Shown: positions 10,405-22,145 of the stretch, one piece after another
Numbering within the stretch: position 1 is the stretch's first letter
Layout of the letters: each line of letters begins with the position of its first letter
Assembly: GCA_030770425.1 (NCBI GenBank)
Contig: JASJFT010000079.1
Coordinates: 124,001-188,000, forward strand
Length of the DNA: 64,000 nucleotides
DNA from: Darksidea phi
Taxonomy: Eukaryota; Ascomycota; Dothideomycetes; Pleosporales; Lentitheciaceae
Direction of reading: 5' to 3'
Translations under genes and position numbers: made by a program
The notes under the pieces: model-generated
What the model saw: only the letters and a program-made list of their open reading frames with translations
Database searches by the model: none
Told to the model about the DNA's origin: nothing

Positions 10405-11647
10405 TTATATCTCCGTGTCACTATCGTCGTCGCTATCATAATCACCGCCCTCGTCCTCGTCCTCGTCCGATGACCACTCCTCAGTTGGAGCGGGTTCGGC
10501 AGGACCGAAGAATGGCTGCTTTTTCGCGTCCTTGTTGGCATCCTGGGATCATGTCAGTTCGTGGAAAGGTCATCTGCGACAATATACGTACATAGGCTGG
10601 AATCTTTGCCCAGCCGTTCTTCTTGTAAGACGTCGAGTCGCGCTCAGCATAGTCGGAGCTAAAAGTGTGGACCGAACCGGACACCGATCCGCTTGAGGAG
10701 CGAGCAGGAGGCTTCCCATACTTGTTGGGGTCGAATCCAGAGCTAGTGCTGGGAGTATTGCTCGACTTGGTATGCCATGACTTGGTCGGAACAGTCTGCC
10801 AGTCATCCACGCCATTCACCTCACTGCTGCGGTCGTACTCGGTCTCGATAAGTGTCTCCTGGTCTGCACCACTGGACATGGTCACCTTGCGGGCAAAGTC
10901 CTGCACTGAGAAGCTGATCCCACCTCCCTCGGAATCATCATCGAGGGCCTTGTCGTCTTGCCATTCATCACCCTATTTTGGTCAGTCTCATCTGTTGCTG
11001 CATGTAATCAGGCGTCACTTACAGCCTGGGAGGATTCGGTTGCAGTAGTAGGCGCTGTCCAGATCGACGGAAAATTGCCATCATGCGACTCAGTGGGTGC
11101 GAAGGCCTTGCTACGATCGGTGCCGTCATAGACGTCCTCGTTGACGGCATCTTGGGCCAAACGGTCTTCAATGCAGGCATAGCATTCCTAGTGAATGATT
11201 AGCAAGAGCTCCTAGAGCCACAGTCATACGCACCGCCGAGTCTGGTTTGGTGCGCTGACTCTTGGCGAATGCCTCCAGGCCCTTCGTCTTCTGGCACATG
11301 CAGCACTTGATCTCATGGATTTGCTGACCGCTGCATGCCTGGCATTTGACGTTGTACCGAGCATGGGGACCTTGGTACTTGACTGCGCTCCTCGCAGCGT
11401 TAAGCTGATTGCCGGAAAAGCGGCTCTGCGACAGGAACTTGTTGCACCGTCCGCACTTAAGCCTGCAACCTGGTCAGTATCAGAGGTATCGGCTTAAGTG
11501 CAACAGATACCACATACTTCTCGGGAATCGCGACGCCCTGGAGCCTATGACAGAGTCAGTATCGGTTCAGAAGCGCTGTAAGCAATCAACTCACGCCTTT
11601 GCTGCGGCTGGGTCGTAGAATTGGGGTTGCCTACGACGGTTTGCCAT
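10405..11647 (-). CDS. Stc1-domain (LIM-like zinc finger) protein
   Basis: Six exons (11647-11595, 11544-11518, 11462-11234, 11187-11023, 10972-10592, 10542-10405) give about 330 aa; exon 2 is only 27 nt. Residues 28-110 form the Stc1 domain: CGRC at 30-33, SRFSGNQLNAARSAVKYQGP, further CxxC pairs (CQAC, CCMC), and CYAC at about 105-108. In fission yeast Stc1 links the RNAi machinery to the CLRC H3K9 methyltransferase complex; most filamentous-fungal proteins with this domain are uncharacterised. The middle is Ser/Thr-rich and disordered, and the last 25 residues are Asp/Glu-rich (SSDEDEDEDEGGDYDSDDD). All phases close. Orthology to fission yeast Stc1 is only inferred from the domain. Confidence 0.88.
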
Positions 11648-12596
11648 GACTAGGTAACCTCGAAGAAAGACGAAAAGTAGAACCTAGACTCAGTAGACGA
11701 GTAGAGTTCAGGGGTTGTTGTGTTGAGTCAGAGCGAGAGCGGACGGTACACAGCAGGTCGAGATCTCTGCCTGTGGGTTCGGTTGATACGGGTTGTCGGT
11801 AGAAGAAGATACGGCCACAAGCAAGTATTTATGCTAGCAGTCTCGCATGAGAATCAGCGGTGAAGGTAATGAATAAGAAGCCGGCTTGAAGCGGTGGAAG
11901 AGTGGGGGTGGTGAGAGGTGAGAGCAGAGGAGCGTTTGCGGGCTCCATGTAGGGATGGCAGGAGCTACAGACCGGCCAGACTAGCGTATATTGAAGTGAG
12001 TGGGGGGAGCACCATGTACAGGAATGACGTGTGAGAGTGGCACCAGTCACGTTTGGAAAGCCCATTTGGAAAGCCCAACACCTACTCTCTCTCTCTCTCG
12101 GTAAACCTCCATCCAGGGGAGCATCAGCACTGTAGTCCCGAAAGAGGCGCTGTTGTTTTCTCAGCATTTTGTAATGTAAATGACGAAGCCTAGTCAACGC
12201 GTGTAAGGTGGTCGTAAAACGGTCTGTCCAATTGTCATATCTAGACGCTCTATCTTGCAATCTGTCGGATTTGAATGTACACATGGCTGTCAATCAAGCA
12301 GTGCCTGCTCACCCTGATCCGCCCACGCTCATGAACTCAAGCATTCTCACTCTTCTTCAGCGTCTGGGATGGCTAGGTCAACATTGAAGTAGGACATGAC
12401 GGTGAAAGGTAGTCTGACAGGCCCCTGTCCGCTAGCGACGCCACTTCCGAAGAAAAGCAGCGCCAAGATTTCTATCGATAAGCCCACAAAAATTATGGCA
12501 CCCCGCCTCCATTCGACCCAGCACTCACATTCTGCAACCAACGCAGTCACAGTGGCGTCTCTTCCCTTCAGATTCAAGGCCGGCGGTAACGGCAAT
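11648..12596. promoter_or_regulatory. Divergent promoter region between Stc1-like gene and TSR1
   Basis: About 950 bp between two divergent starts. It includes a CT repeat near 12083-12098. Open frames of 154 and 86 codons on the minus strand lack recognisable motifs, and I treat them as chance. Confidence 0.45.
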
Positions 12597-15127
12597 ATGG
12601 CTCCCATGGTGGCCCAACATCATCATCGCAGCACCACCAAGCAGCCACAAAAGTCGTTCAAGTCCCGGCATGCCAGCAAGGGCGCGCTGAAAGAGCTTTC
12701 AAAGGGTACTTACCTTTCCTGGTATATGTGTTCAGAGCCTAACGGATCCTAGGCAAAGTAGAAAGTTTTGAGCGAGGGAGCCGGAAGACGCCGCACCAGC
12801 AGGTGGTCTCGAAATTCGACCGCCGAAACCGAGCGAAGCAGATGCGCCTGAACAAAGACCATGAGCATGCGAAAGCCACAAACGTATTCGTTGGGAAAGA
12901 TGGCGCGCCGAGGATTGTTGCTGTCATACCACTTTGCAAAGACGTCTCGGCGGCAGGAGCGGTACGAAGCTTGAACACGAGTCTAGAAATTGAGGAAGAC
13001 GTTCCCGACGCCGGTTGGGCACGAGTCAACGTAGATCGGTTCAAACAAAAAATCCAATACTTGGTTGTACAGCGAGATCTTTTAGCCACATTGGACGCCT
13101 GCCGGGTAGCCGACTTCGTTGTGTTCATACTCTCTGCAGACGAGGAGGTGGACGAGGAGGGCGAGATGATATTGAAGGCGGTCGAAAGTCAAGGCATCTC
13201 AAACTACTTCACGGTCGTGCAGGCGTTAGACAAGGTCGAGCCCGCAAAAAGGAGGTCCCAAGTCGTTGCTTCATTGAAATCGTACATTTCCCACTGGCTA
13301 CCTACGACAGAGCGAGTGTTTTCTCTCGACTCCCGGCAAGAAGCATCCAACCTCGTCCGGTCGCTGTGTACGACTACAACAAAAGGTGTAAAGTGGCGTG
13401 AGCAGAGGAGTTACATGTTCATCGAGGAAATTGCCTGGCAAGGAGGGAAATCGGCAGTCAATGACGATGGTACCGGCGAGGTCGTACTGACTGGTGTCGT
13501 AAGAGGTCTGGGGATGAAGGCGGACAGGCTCGTTCAGGTCGGCGATTGGGGCGACTTTCAGATCGAAAAAATTGTAGCAGCACCTCTAGATACTAGAAAG
13601 AAAGGGAAAGAGGATAGTATGGCTGTTGATTCGGGGGTGGAAAGTGTTTTGGAGCGGCCGAGCGAAGACCAAGATGAGCTCGCCGAGCTTGCGCCTGAAG
13701 AGACTATCATGGAAGATACGACTACTTATGCACCATCGATGGCACCTTCAGAACGCAGGGGCGTATTGTTAGATGACCATCACTACTTTTCAGACGACGA
13801 AGAAGAAGCAGCGCCTGCACGGACCAGGCGCTTGCCAAAGGGGACCAGCAAGTACCAGAGCGCATGGTACATTGATGACCTTTCCGACTCCGGATCGGAT
13901 CTAGAGGACTTTGATATGGAAGACGTCGATGAGCAGGCCAAAACAGATGTCCATGAGCCCGCAGACGGCGTAGAGGGTATGGACGTGGATGGCAGGGCCA
14001 TGACTGAAGGTGGTCCATCAGAGTACCCTCAGTCTGAGATGTTCTTGGACCCATCCCCAGAAGACGAGGCAGAGCAGATTGAAGCTTATCGGAAGTCAAG
14101 AAAGACGGAGGCAGACGAGGATCTCGAATTTCCTGACGAAATCGAACTGCCCCCTAATGCAGATGCTCGGGAGCGACTCATACGCTATCGAGGCCTGAAG
14201 AGTTTGAAGACTAGTCTATGGGAGACTGAGGAAGACAGACCATACCAACCGGAGGAGTGGGCACGTCTCCTTGAGATATCGGATTACAAGAAAACTGCTA
14301 CAAAGTTCATGCGGGAGGCCTGGGCTGGTGGTGTCAAGCCTGGGACAAGAGTCAACGTACATCTTCGTGGCGTTCCGTTGACTTTCCAAGGGTCACGGCC
14401 AATTGCACTCTTTTCTTTGCTACGACACGAGCATAAGAGGACTGCTTGCAACTACAGCATCTTGCTAAGCTCAGATTATGAGGGGCCTATTAAGTCTAAG
14501 ACGGAGATGATCGTCCAGTGCGGACCAAGGCGGATCGTCATCAATCCAGTAAGCATAACTTACTACATATAATGGTGCGTCATTAACACGTAGCAGCTCT
14601 TCTCCCAGGCCGGCAACACTCCCAACGATGTTCATAAGTTCGACCGGTTCCTCCATCCAGGTCGCTCAGCTATAGCCACTTTCATTGGACCCTTGACCTG
14701 GGGCAATGTCCCAGTGCTTTATTTCCAGCGCACAGCGCCATCATTGGCTTCCGAGATGGATTCCAACGTGCAACCCGCAGAACCGGTCCCAACCTCCCCC
14801 CTCCGTCTCATCGCCACAGGCACGTCTCTGCCACCATCACTCAACCGCGTCGTCGCTAAGCGCGTTGTCCTTACCGGTCATCCGTATAAAATAAATAAGC
14901 GTGTCGTCACAGTGCGCTACATGTTCTTCAACGACACCGACGTTAAATGGTTCAAGAGTCTACCGCTTTGGACGAGGCGGGGGAGGAGTGGCTTCATCAA
15001 GGAGAGTTTGGGTACGCATGGATACTTCAAGGCCACGTTTGATGGGAAGATTAATCCTATGGATGCGGTTGCTGTCAGTCTTTATAAGAGGGTTTGGCCG
15101 AGAACAGCTAGGTTGTGGCAGCCTTGA
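12597..15127 (+). CDS. TSR1: Ribosome maturation factor Tsr1 (pre-40S assembly)
   Basis: Three exons (12597-12705, 12753-14548, 14597-15127) join to about 811 aa. The N-terminus is basic and His-rich and includes KSFKSRHASKGALKELSKGKV, the conserved Tsr1 opening. A GTPase-like domain without active-site motifs follows (RIVAVIPLCKDV, DFVVFILSADEEVDE), then the AARP2CN region (VKWREQRSYMFIEEI), a long acidic insert (about 330-450), and the DUF663 C-terminal domain (YRGLKSLKTSLWE, FNDTDVKWFKSLPLWT, GTHGYFKATFDGKI). Tsr1 is a Bms1 relative that binds pre-40S particles and prevents premature joining of initiation factors and 60S. The second intron lies inside the conserved RRIVINP/LFSQAGN segment, which restores exactly after splicing. 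Confidence 0.96.
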
Positions 15128-16689
15128 GGAAGAAAAGTGGATAATGTGATATAAGTCCATGCAAGACCAGCGCTTTTACTCACCACTTTGTGAGACTCAC
15201 CAAGCGCCTTTTCAACCTGAATCCATCAATCCTATCTTCTAGCACGCGATGACAGAACTTTCCTTGTGCTGCGCGGCTTTGACCACTGCTATCTCACGAT
15301 CTCTAAAGTTGCTATAGGTTCAGAGACTGGGTTGCGCATATGTGTGCCTAGTTGAAGTCTAGTAGCTGGACACCGAAGAATGAGCTGCAGCTGGAAAATG
15401 CAGCCGTTGAGTCTTCCAATCACCAGCGCTGTAGCTGTGCGTCAGTTGCCTAAAAGCTGCTCGACACATACGACCTCATGTCCTCTCCGCTACCTCGTCC
15501 TTTACATGAGAATATTGCCTACGTTTATCACGCTGCCAAAGCTCCTGCTCATGAAGCATCTTTAAGTTCTGTCTATCCTACTTTCTCGATTTTCCCATCT
15601 GCCCCTAGAGCCCGGTAGTGTTCGAGTTCTCGAGCTTTTCTCCCTCAACCATGCGACAGCCAACAATTCTCCAATGAGAAATGCAATAACGTAACTTGCG
15701 GGGCTGTGGAAATAAGATATGCTTGAGAAGCTGGGGAGATAGGCCAATTTACACTTTGATATGGAGAGCGCGTAATGTCGTGCTCCATGGTTGCGCACTA
15801 TTATATTTTTTTAACACGCAGGGGGTATAAAGCTAAAATCCGAAAATTACGCAAACGGGTACAGCCCTCTACCCGAGCTACACAAAAACGTTGCGCGTTT
15901 GGCAGCGTGAACGGGTGCGGTGGGCCTTTAGACACACGATTGTCGCGTACTGCCCCAGGTCGTCTCGAAGGCCGAATGGCGGAACAGCCAAGCCCCGAGC
16001 GCACTATTATATATTCATCTAACGCCGCTGGAGTGTCCGCACTATCATTGAGATCTAAATGGTGCATGGGGCGGCTAAAGCGGCACTCATGTCAGGTTTA
16101 GAGAAATGGAGAGGGGAGAGATTGGCTCTACAAGATTTAGTGAGACGGGAGAAGGTCCTATCGTGTCTTTGGGATTCTTTGTAGTCAAAATTAGCATTGG
16201 TGGTGTCGACCAGAATCGTGCCTTAGCCCATCTCTAGTATCAAAGGACAAGATAGGACCAACTGAGGATATAGCTTGATTAACGGCTAGGATAAGAAGTT
16301 TAAGATGCCAACCTTGAGGGGTGCGAGTACGAATCGTCTTAGATATGAGGTCCTGCTATTTTGTGATTGTGACAATTAGTGCCGTCAAGTACGTAGAAAC
16401 CGCAAAGGAACTACGAAATACTAAAAGTCAGAAGGAGCGCGAATTACAGAAAGTCGTACTCAGTTCAATCTCGGAAATATATAATTAGTCCTAGCCCAAA
16501 TATCCACTATGCACAGGCCACAAACCCAGAAAAATGAAACCAAAATACCGATATTACATTCCTTCATAGCATTCATATGCGTAACGTCCTCTCATAAAGA
16601 AAAATAACAGCGTGGGAGAGTAAGATAGGAAATGCGGAAGGAACGTCGCGGGAACCACGAGTTTTCACCTGGTCCCACATGGTCCACAG
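15128..16689. other. Gene-free 1.5-kb spacer with a 14-bp direct repeat pair
   Basis: No open frame with protein-like features. The AT-richer part contains the same 14-mer at 15793-15806 and 15999-16012. A stretch at about 16263-16345 resembles tRNA boxes only weakly and was rejected. Confidence 0.5.
15793..16012. repeat. 14-bp direct repeats flanking a 192-bp unit
   Basis: GCGCACTATTATAT occurs exactly at 15793-15806 and again at 15999-16012, a spacing of 206 bp. No clear terminal inverted repeats border the inner 192 bp. This may be the remnant of a small insertion or a partial tandem duplication. Confidence 0.5.
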
Positions 16690-19239
16690 CTATTTCTTTT
16701 CTCCAGGCATCTTTTCGATCTTATGGAATTCCTCTTCATTACCTGCATTCCTCATCGATGGCGCAGGAGTATGCGCTTTGGAGTTTTGCCCCGGCTGCTC
16801 AGGATCGTTTGTGCTCTCGGCTCTCCTTTTCTCCCTTGCTGCTTTCCTTCTCTTGAAGTCGTCCTTAACCGAGGCGTGAGGTGGCACATCCAGGACGCTA
16901 TCAACGACCATATCGAAGCGCCTTCTCCAATGACGCTGGTACCACCATCCAAAGTAACAGAATATGACCAACAGACAAATAGATCCAATGCCGGTTGAGA
17001 GCCAGTACAGTTCCGCGTAGTAGATAGCCTCGGCACTGTTCGTCGACACAGTGAAGTGGAAATCTCGGGAACTCCAGTGAGGCATGGGGATGTTGCACAA
17101 GCAGTTGCGATAGACTCCTAAGATCTGCATAAACGTGCCGATAATCGCAGTGAAGGAAGATCCAACGAAGAAAAAATAAGCCAGGAAAAGGAACCAAATT
17201 GATTTAGGAGCGCGATCATCCTTCTTTCTGAAGTCGTACAGCCAAGTCAGAGTGAGCATGGACTGGAAGATGAAGTAGAGTACAAAGGTGAATGTTCGGC
17301 ATGATAAACCAATGATTGGGGTATAGTAGGACGTGACATAGGCGAGGACGAAGGGAACGACGATGAGTATCGAGGCGGTCAGAAGAAGGAAGGCCCACTG
17401 GAGGCTTCCTACTATGGGGACTTTTATGAAATCCGGTGTAGTAAGACGAAATCTCCAAAGCTTTCTCCACCCTTTCCGTGGATTATCCTTGGGTTCCGTT
17501 ACGTGGGGCTCTATCACCTTGGGTTCGGCATCCTTGGAAACCTGCCGTTTGCTATACGTGCGTTGTACTTGCTTAAACCAGTTTCTCTTGTTTCTTCCTC
17601 TCTCCCACATCCACACAGGTTGGTAGACAGACTGATAGAATGAGGTCAAAAATCCATTTTGTCCCTGAACGAGCTCTGGCTTCGGACCGTCCTTGTCCTT
17701 CGAAAGCTCGTTTTCTTTCGAAGGTTCCCCATTCTTCAAGTTGACCTCTTCCTTCAGAGGGTCCACTTCCTTCGGGATGTCCCCGTTTTTAGATGGGTCT
17801 TCCCTTCCCTCAACCCCAGAGACGATAGCTCCCAATGTGTTCGGGTTGTTCCCCGCGAGTAGGCACCCACTAACAATCGCAACGTGCGGAATGGTCATCC
17901 ACCATTCACCGAATGCGAGAGATAGAGAAACGTCAATGTCGCCGAGCTTTGAGTGATTTCCGAAGACTGAGAAGAGGAAAGATCCCAAGTAGAAGGCGAT
18001 AGGGGCGCCAATCGAAGCACCGAAACTGGCTTGCGTCGCCAGCATAGCCTTTAGTTGGCGTGCTGTCGTTTCGTGTTCCTTCTCGTACTTTTTCGGCTGT
18101 TTCACAGGGTCTAAATCCCGCATTAAGTCTTCGACGCTAACCCATGCTTTCCCCAGATCACAATCCGCATCCTCAACCGATGGCGTAAGGCTTGCTTCCT
18201 GATTGGGTGTAGACGTCTGGTTTGAACCATCGGTAACTGGTTTTTTTCCTTTCTTCCGAAGCTCCAAGTTTCCGACAAGCACTGCATAGAGCATGTGGAT
18301 TTGGTGTCGGACTTGGTGAGGATTGTTTTTATCAGTGTTCTCAGAGCTCTTGAACTTCAATATTTCTTTCTCGATAGCACGAAGGATTTGTCTGTCAATC
18401 GTCGCTTCATATAACCCGCTTAGGATCATGGGAGCCGCCGTGGAAAAGACAACGATTACCCAAACAACGACGTTAGAAAATCCTATGGCGGCAGCAAACA
18501 GAGCCCCGATTAAGAATGTCGTGGCGACGAGAATGGTCTCCCCTAAGAAGACTGCAAAAAGCAAGAAGGTCCGAAATACCGAAGCTTTGATCCCCTTAGC
18601 TTTGATGAAGTTGTTCCATTTCTTCGTCACAGCCTTCGTTAAGTCCATGAATAGGTCGTCGGGGATATTGATAACCGTTTTTCTAGGAACCTAGATTGAC
18701 ATGTAAGCCTAAGATAACCAAACGGAAACGGTTGCCCTTACGTTCAGACAAAACACTGCTGCAGGCAAGATGAAACCAACAAAAGGCTGCACCCATTGTT
18801 CCAGGACAGCGCTTCTAGACCGCTGCCAGCCACCACAGTTCGACTTGCACCAGGCATAAGAGATCATCACTCTTGTGGCACCATCCTTGTCTTCCGATTT
18901 GTCGTCATATTCAGCTCCACAAGGGAATTGTTCGACCGTCTTAGTCTTGCTGAGTTCGTCGACACTTTGGAAGGCGTGGAAGGGGTTCTTGCTGCTCTCC
19001 ACGATAATGTCTGAGTTTTTCGGATCTTTGCGCCAACTATCAAGGGCGCGAAGACAGCACCTGGTAAAGTTTTGGTTGGAAAGGCCATGCGGGGCTGGTT
19101 TTTCCAAATCCTTCAATGGAGCGAAATAGTCGGTCTCTGGACTGGGAGTAGGAGTTTGTCCCTGGGCTTGCTGGACGAGGGCGACGAAGAGGACCATGAT
19201 GCAAAGGCGCCATTGCAAGGCATTGGTCTTCAAAGCCAT
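16690..19239 (-). CDS. Large multipass membrane protein with secreted-type N-terminal domain, unknown function
   Basis: Two exons (19239-18742 and 18690-16690) join in frame to about 832 aa. Residues 1-27 form a signal peptide (LCIMVLFVALVQQAQG). The next 110 residues hold about five cysteines (including CC and CKSNC) and look extracellular. A hydrophobic stretch (FVGFILPAAVFCLN) spans the splice site. Further membrane segments include FLLFAVFLGETILVATTFLI, VVVWVIVVFSTAAPMIL, a pair around GAPIAFYLGSFLFSVFG, and four to five more in the C-terminal half (FLLLTASILIVVPFVLAYV, FLFLAYFFFVGSSFTAII, ICLLVIFCYFGWW). A cytosolic loop carries charged KNG/KE/LKEE quasi-repeats near 330-370. The C-terminal tail is basic and hydrophilic. 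I recognise no named family; the domain order suggests a sensor or transporter, but that is speculation. Confidence 0.85.
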
Positions 19240-22145
19240 CTTGAACTAGAATGGGGAATTGTCCCTGATGGGATATCGTAATAAGGTAAAAGAGAAAGAG
19301 GTTATGTGTAGCGCATAGACTACCATAAGTAGAGAAGTGAGGCGAATTTTGCGTAGAGCTCTCGGTTGGTGTCTACCAAGCAAAATAAACGCGTTGGCAG
19401 CGTACATTCTTATAAGCTCCCACCATTTCAGAGCCTCATAACTACGCAAGGGTCTTTCTTTATCCATCACAGTATACGAATCTGGCTTGCAGGCGATAGC
19501 TTCCACAAGACAACTATTCAGCCAGCCCCCATGACGGACATCCACCAATAAACGCATCGACGCATGTTGACGGCCGCCCAACGTGGGCTGGGCCCTATCC
19601 GAATGATGTCCGTCCAATACTCGGTAGGAATGCCTCATGTGCTAGGCTTGCCGTCGGCCAAAATAGTGTTTGTTTGGACAACATGCCCTGCATCGAAGGC
19701 TGCAGATAATAGCTTCTGGACATCCGCAGGGGATATGAGCTGGCTTTCGGTGGAAAAGTGGTTGGTCAGTCACTGTGGTATCGCCGGATAAGGATCACTT
19801 TGGCGACAGTGGAGGGTCCTGAGAAGCCCCAAAGACTTTGTTGAGGGTGTGATCATTTCCGCTTTCCATATAATTAACATCAACCCTTGCCTGCTCGTGC
19901 AATCCTTGAAGGCCAAATGTAGCTCGAGTTTTCTAGACCATAGAGTGCGCTTGCTAGAAGCGAGAAGATGAAGAGAATCGGCCACGTAGCTGTCCTCCAG
20001 CCTTAGAGTCTCATCGGTCGGCGACTGAAAGTCAGCCTGGTCGTGTCCCAATCCGGCGACCTTGGGCTTTCGATAGGGTCCCACAGCACATGGGGAGCGC
20101 GTAATATTAAATAAAGCTCACTGCCTTCTCTCCCTTGCAGCCTCTCAAATTCGCTAACAGAGCATCTTTAAAATAAGGTCAATATCCTCCCGTCTAACTT
20201 TGTCTTTCTAGCCTCAGTCAAAGCTTACAGCGCACAAAATGTCGAGGCAACAAGCCATCATTAAGGTAGGCCTACATCGCCGAGCTAGGGCCGCAGTGTG
20301 GGGTAGGGCTCGGAGGGCCCGCTTCTCTCTTTTGATCAGACCCTGCGATCGAGAGCACCGCTAGCAAACTGCCTCTCCGCCGTTTTTGACAGGTCGCTAA
20401 AAGTTCAGCTGGGTGCTGACCAGCCACCAAGGACTTTCATTCGCCACACGAGACAAGCCACCTGGACTCTTGATTGAAATCGGAATTAAGGTGGCCAATA
20501 GAACGGATGCGATTCGCTGTTTACAAATGGGATGTTTCTGAACAAGACTGTAGTCGGTGAGTATGAATCGGCGATGTTATGATGGTTTTTGGTCTAGTGC
20601 TCAGGCCACTGAGATATCCTGCACCCCGCTTCCCTGGACTTGAGGCATGTACGAGGTATATCTGTACAGCGGTACCAGGTCAAGCGAAAAATGTCTTGTC
20701 GCCGAGTAGTGTAAGTCCCAAGGCTTCGAGACAAGCTGGAAGACTTGCGTTTAATCATCACCGTTGAAGCGCGCTACGCTGTTGTACCTGAACAGTCTCG
20801 TCGAGGCCGCAACTTGTAGGGGTGGCGAAAGCGGACTTGGAATAATGCTGATAGAGGGCACGGTTGTGTTGTGATACATGTATCGTGAGATGCTGGACGA
20901 AGGTCGCTAAAGGAGGCATCACGTGGTTCGGTTGCGTCCGGCCCGAGTCCACGAGTTTTGACTTCATCCTCTTCTCCTATTTCCCGGTGAACAATACACC
21001 GACACTCCTAACATACGCAAACGCAGTAACCATCACGGAGGGTTCCGTTCGACGGTCTCCCTGCTAACATTCGCTCGCGCAAAACTCGTTCAGCTCGATA
21101 CGAGCGATCTCCACGACCATCACTCCAATAGGAACAAACGAAGACGCCTTTCGCAAAAGCCTGAAATCGCACAGCATGTTTAACCGAGTGACGAACAGGC
21201 GACACGGACAATGTCACGCGTAAAGCCATAACTTACGATGCTCATTTCGCTTTTTCGCGAACTCGCACGCAATTTGACGGCGGGAGGTGTGGTCGGCGAG
21301 GTGGAGGGATGCGGAGCCCGTTTGACCGAGGACTGTGCTCTGAGGCGATTGCATTAGCGAACGTGCACACAAGATACCGGTATCTGTCTACGGATTGAAA
21401 GGATCGGTGGGCTGCGTGCTTGGGTTTTTGGGGTTTGGATGACGTGAATATTTTGCGTTTTGGAGATGGACGTCCCTGACTGTTCCGATCAACTACAAGT
21501 TCCCGCGACTAAAGTAGGTTACCAAGATCTATAATGTACGGTATTATCCGAATGCCCCGCTAACGCGCCGTAATGCAATGCGCGGAAACCCACAGTCAAC
21601 GTCGGCGACCTTATGAGACGGCGATTGCAAGGCCACCCCCTCAATATCCGACTCCAAAACACCTCATCAGGCCAACTACCTAAGGAGTGCTTCATGAGGG
21701 TGTCACGACGATGCGCAGAAGATACACGCGCAAAACAACGAGTCCTAAGCTTCGTTGTATCGATGTCAAAAGGTGCAAGAACAAGCGTGTTTGTCGCCGA
21801 CCAAACCCAGATCTGTAGCCGAGACAGCCACTCGCGTGCGGGCCACGCTCGATACTAACCCTATAATGGAAGCTAATCACTCTTAGTCTGTGGTTCTAGT
21901 GTGAAATCATGGGATTGTTGTAAAACAAGGTTTGGTTGTTAAGAATACGGTGGCACTGTATCCTCGGACCCTCGCTGATGGTGGAGGAACGAGGGTTTGC
22001 TTAAGGAGAGGCGGTGACGTGTGCGCTTGCTGTTCTCCTATCTCACTCTTCATTCACGATCTCTTTCTACATTCGAAAGCCAATATACAATGCCATTCTA
22101 GCTGTTTTACTGTCATTCTCGTTCAATTAACCCAAACTGTCAATC
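19240..22145. other. Gene-poor 2.9-kb region; no supported gene
   Basis: Several open frames of 60-100 codons occur on both strands, none with recognisable motifs, consistent splice chains or signal peptides. A short ATG-containing exon-like piece at 20239-20265 precedes a GTAGG donor, but no downstream exon gives a convincing protein. The last part should contain the promoter of the sulfur transporter gene. Confidence 0.45.

Noticed and set aside
11829..12293. 154-codon minus-strand frame in the Stc1/TSR1 spacer
   Set aside because: Composition looks random and there are no motifs; it lies in a promoter region.
12347..12607. 86-codon minus-strand frame with a hydrophobic stretch at the TSR1 start
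   Set aside because: Overlaps the TSR1 start codon and promoter, has no recognisable family and no splice context.
16263..16345. Possible tRNA (A-box-like TAGCTTGATTAACGG and B-box-like GTACGAATC)
   Set aside because: D-stem, T-stem and acceptor pairings cannot be formed.
20239..20560. Short gene candidate starting MSRQQAIIK with a GTAGG donor
   Set aside because: Every downstream exon choice ends in a stop within a few residues and no known small protein fits.
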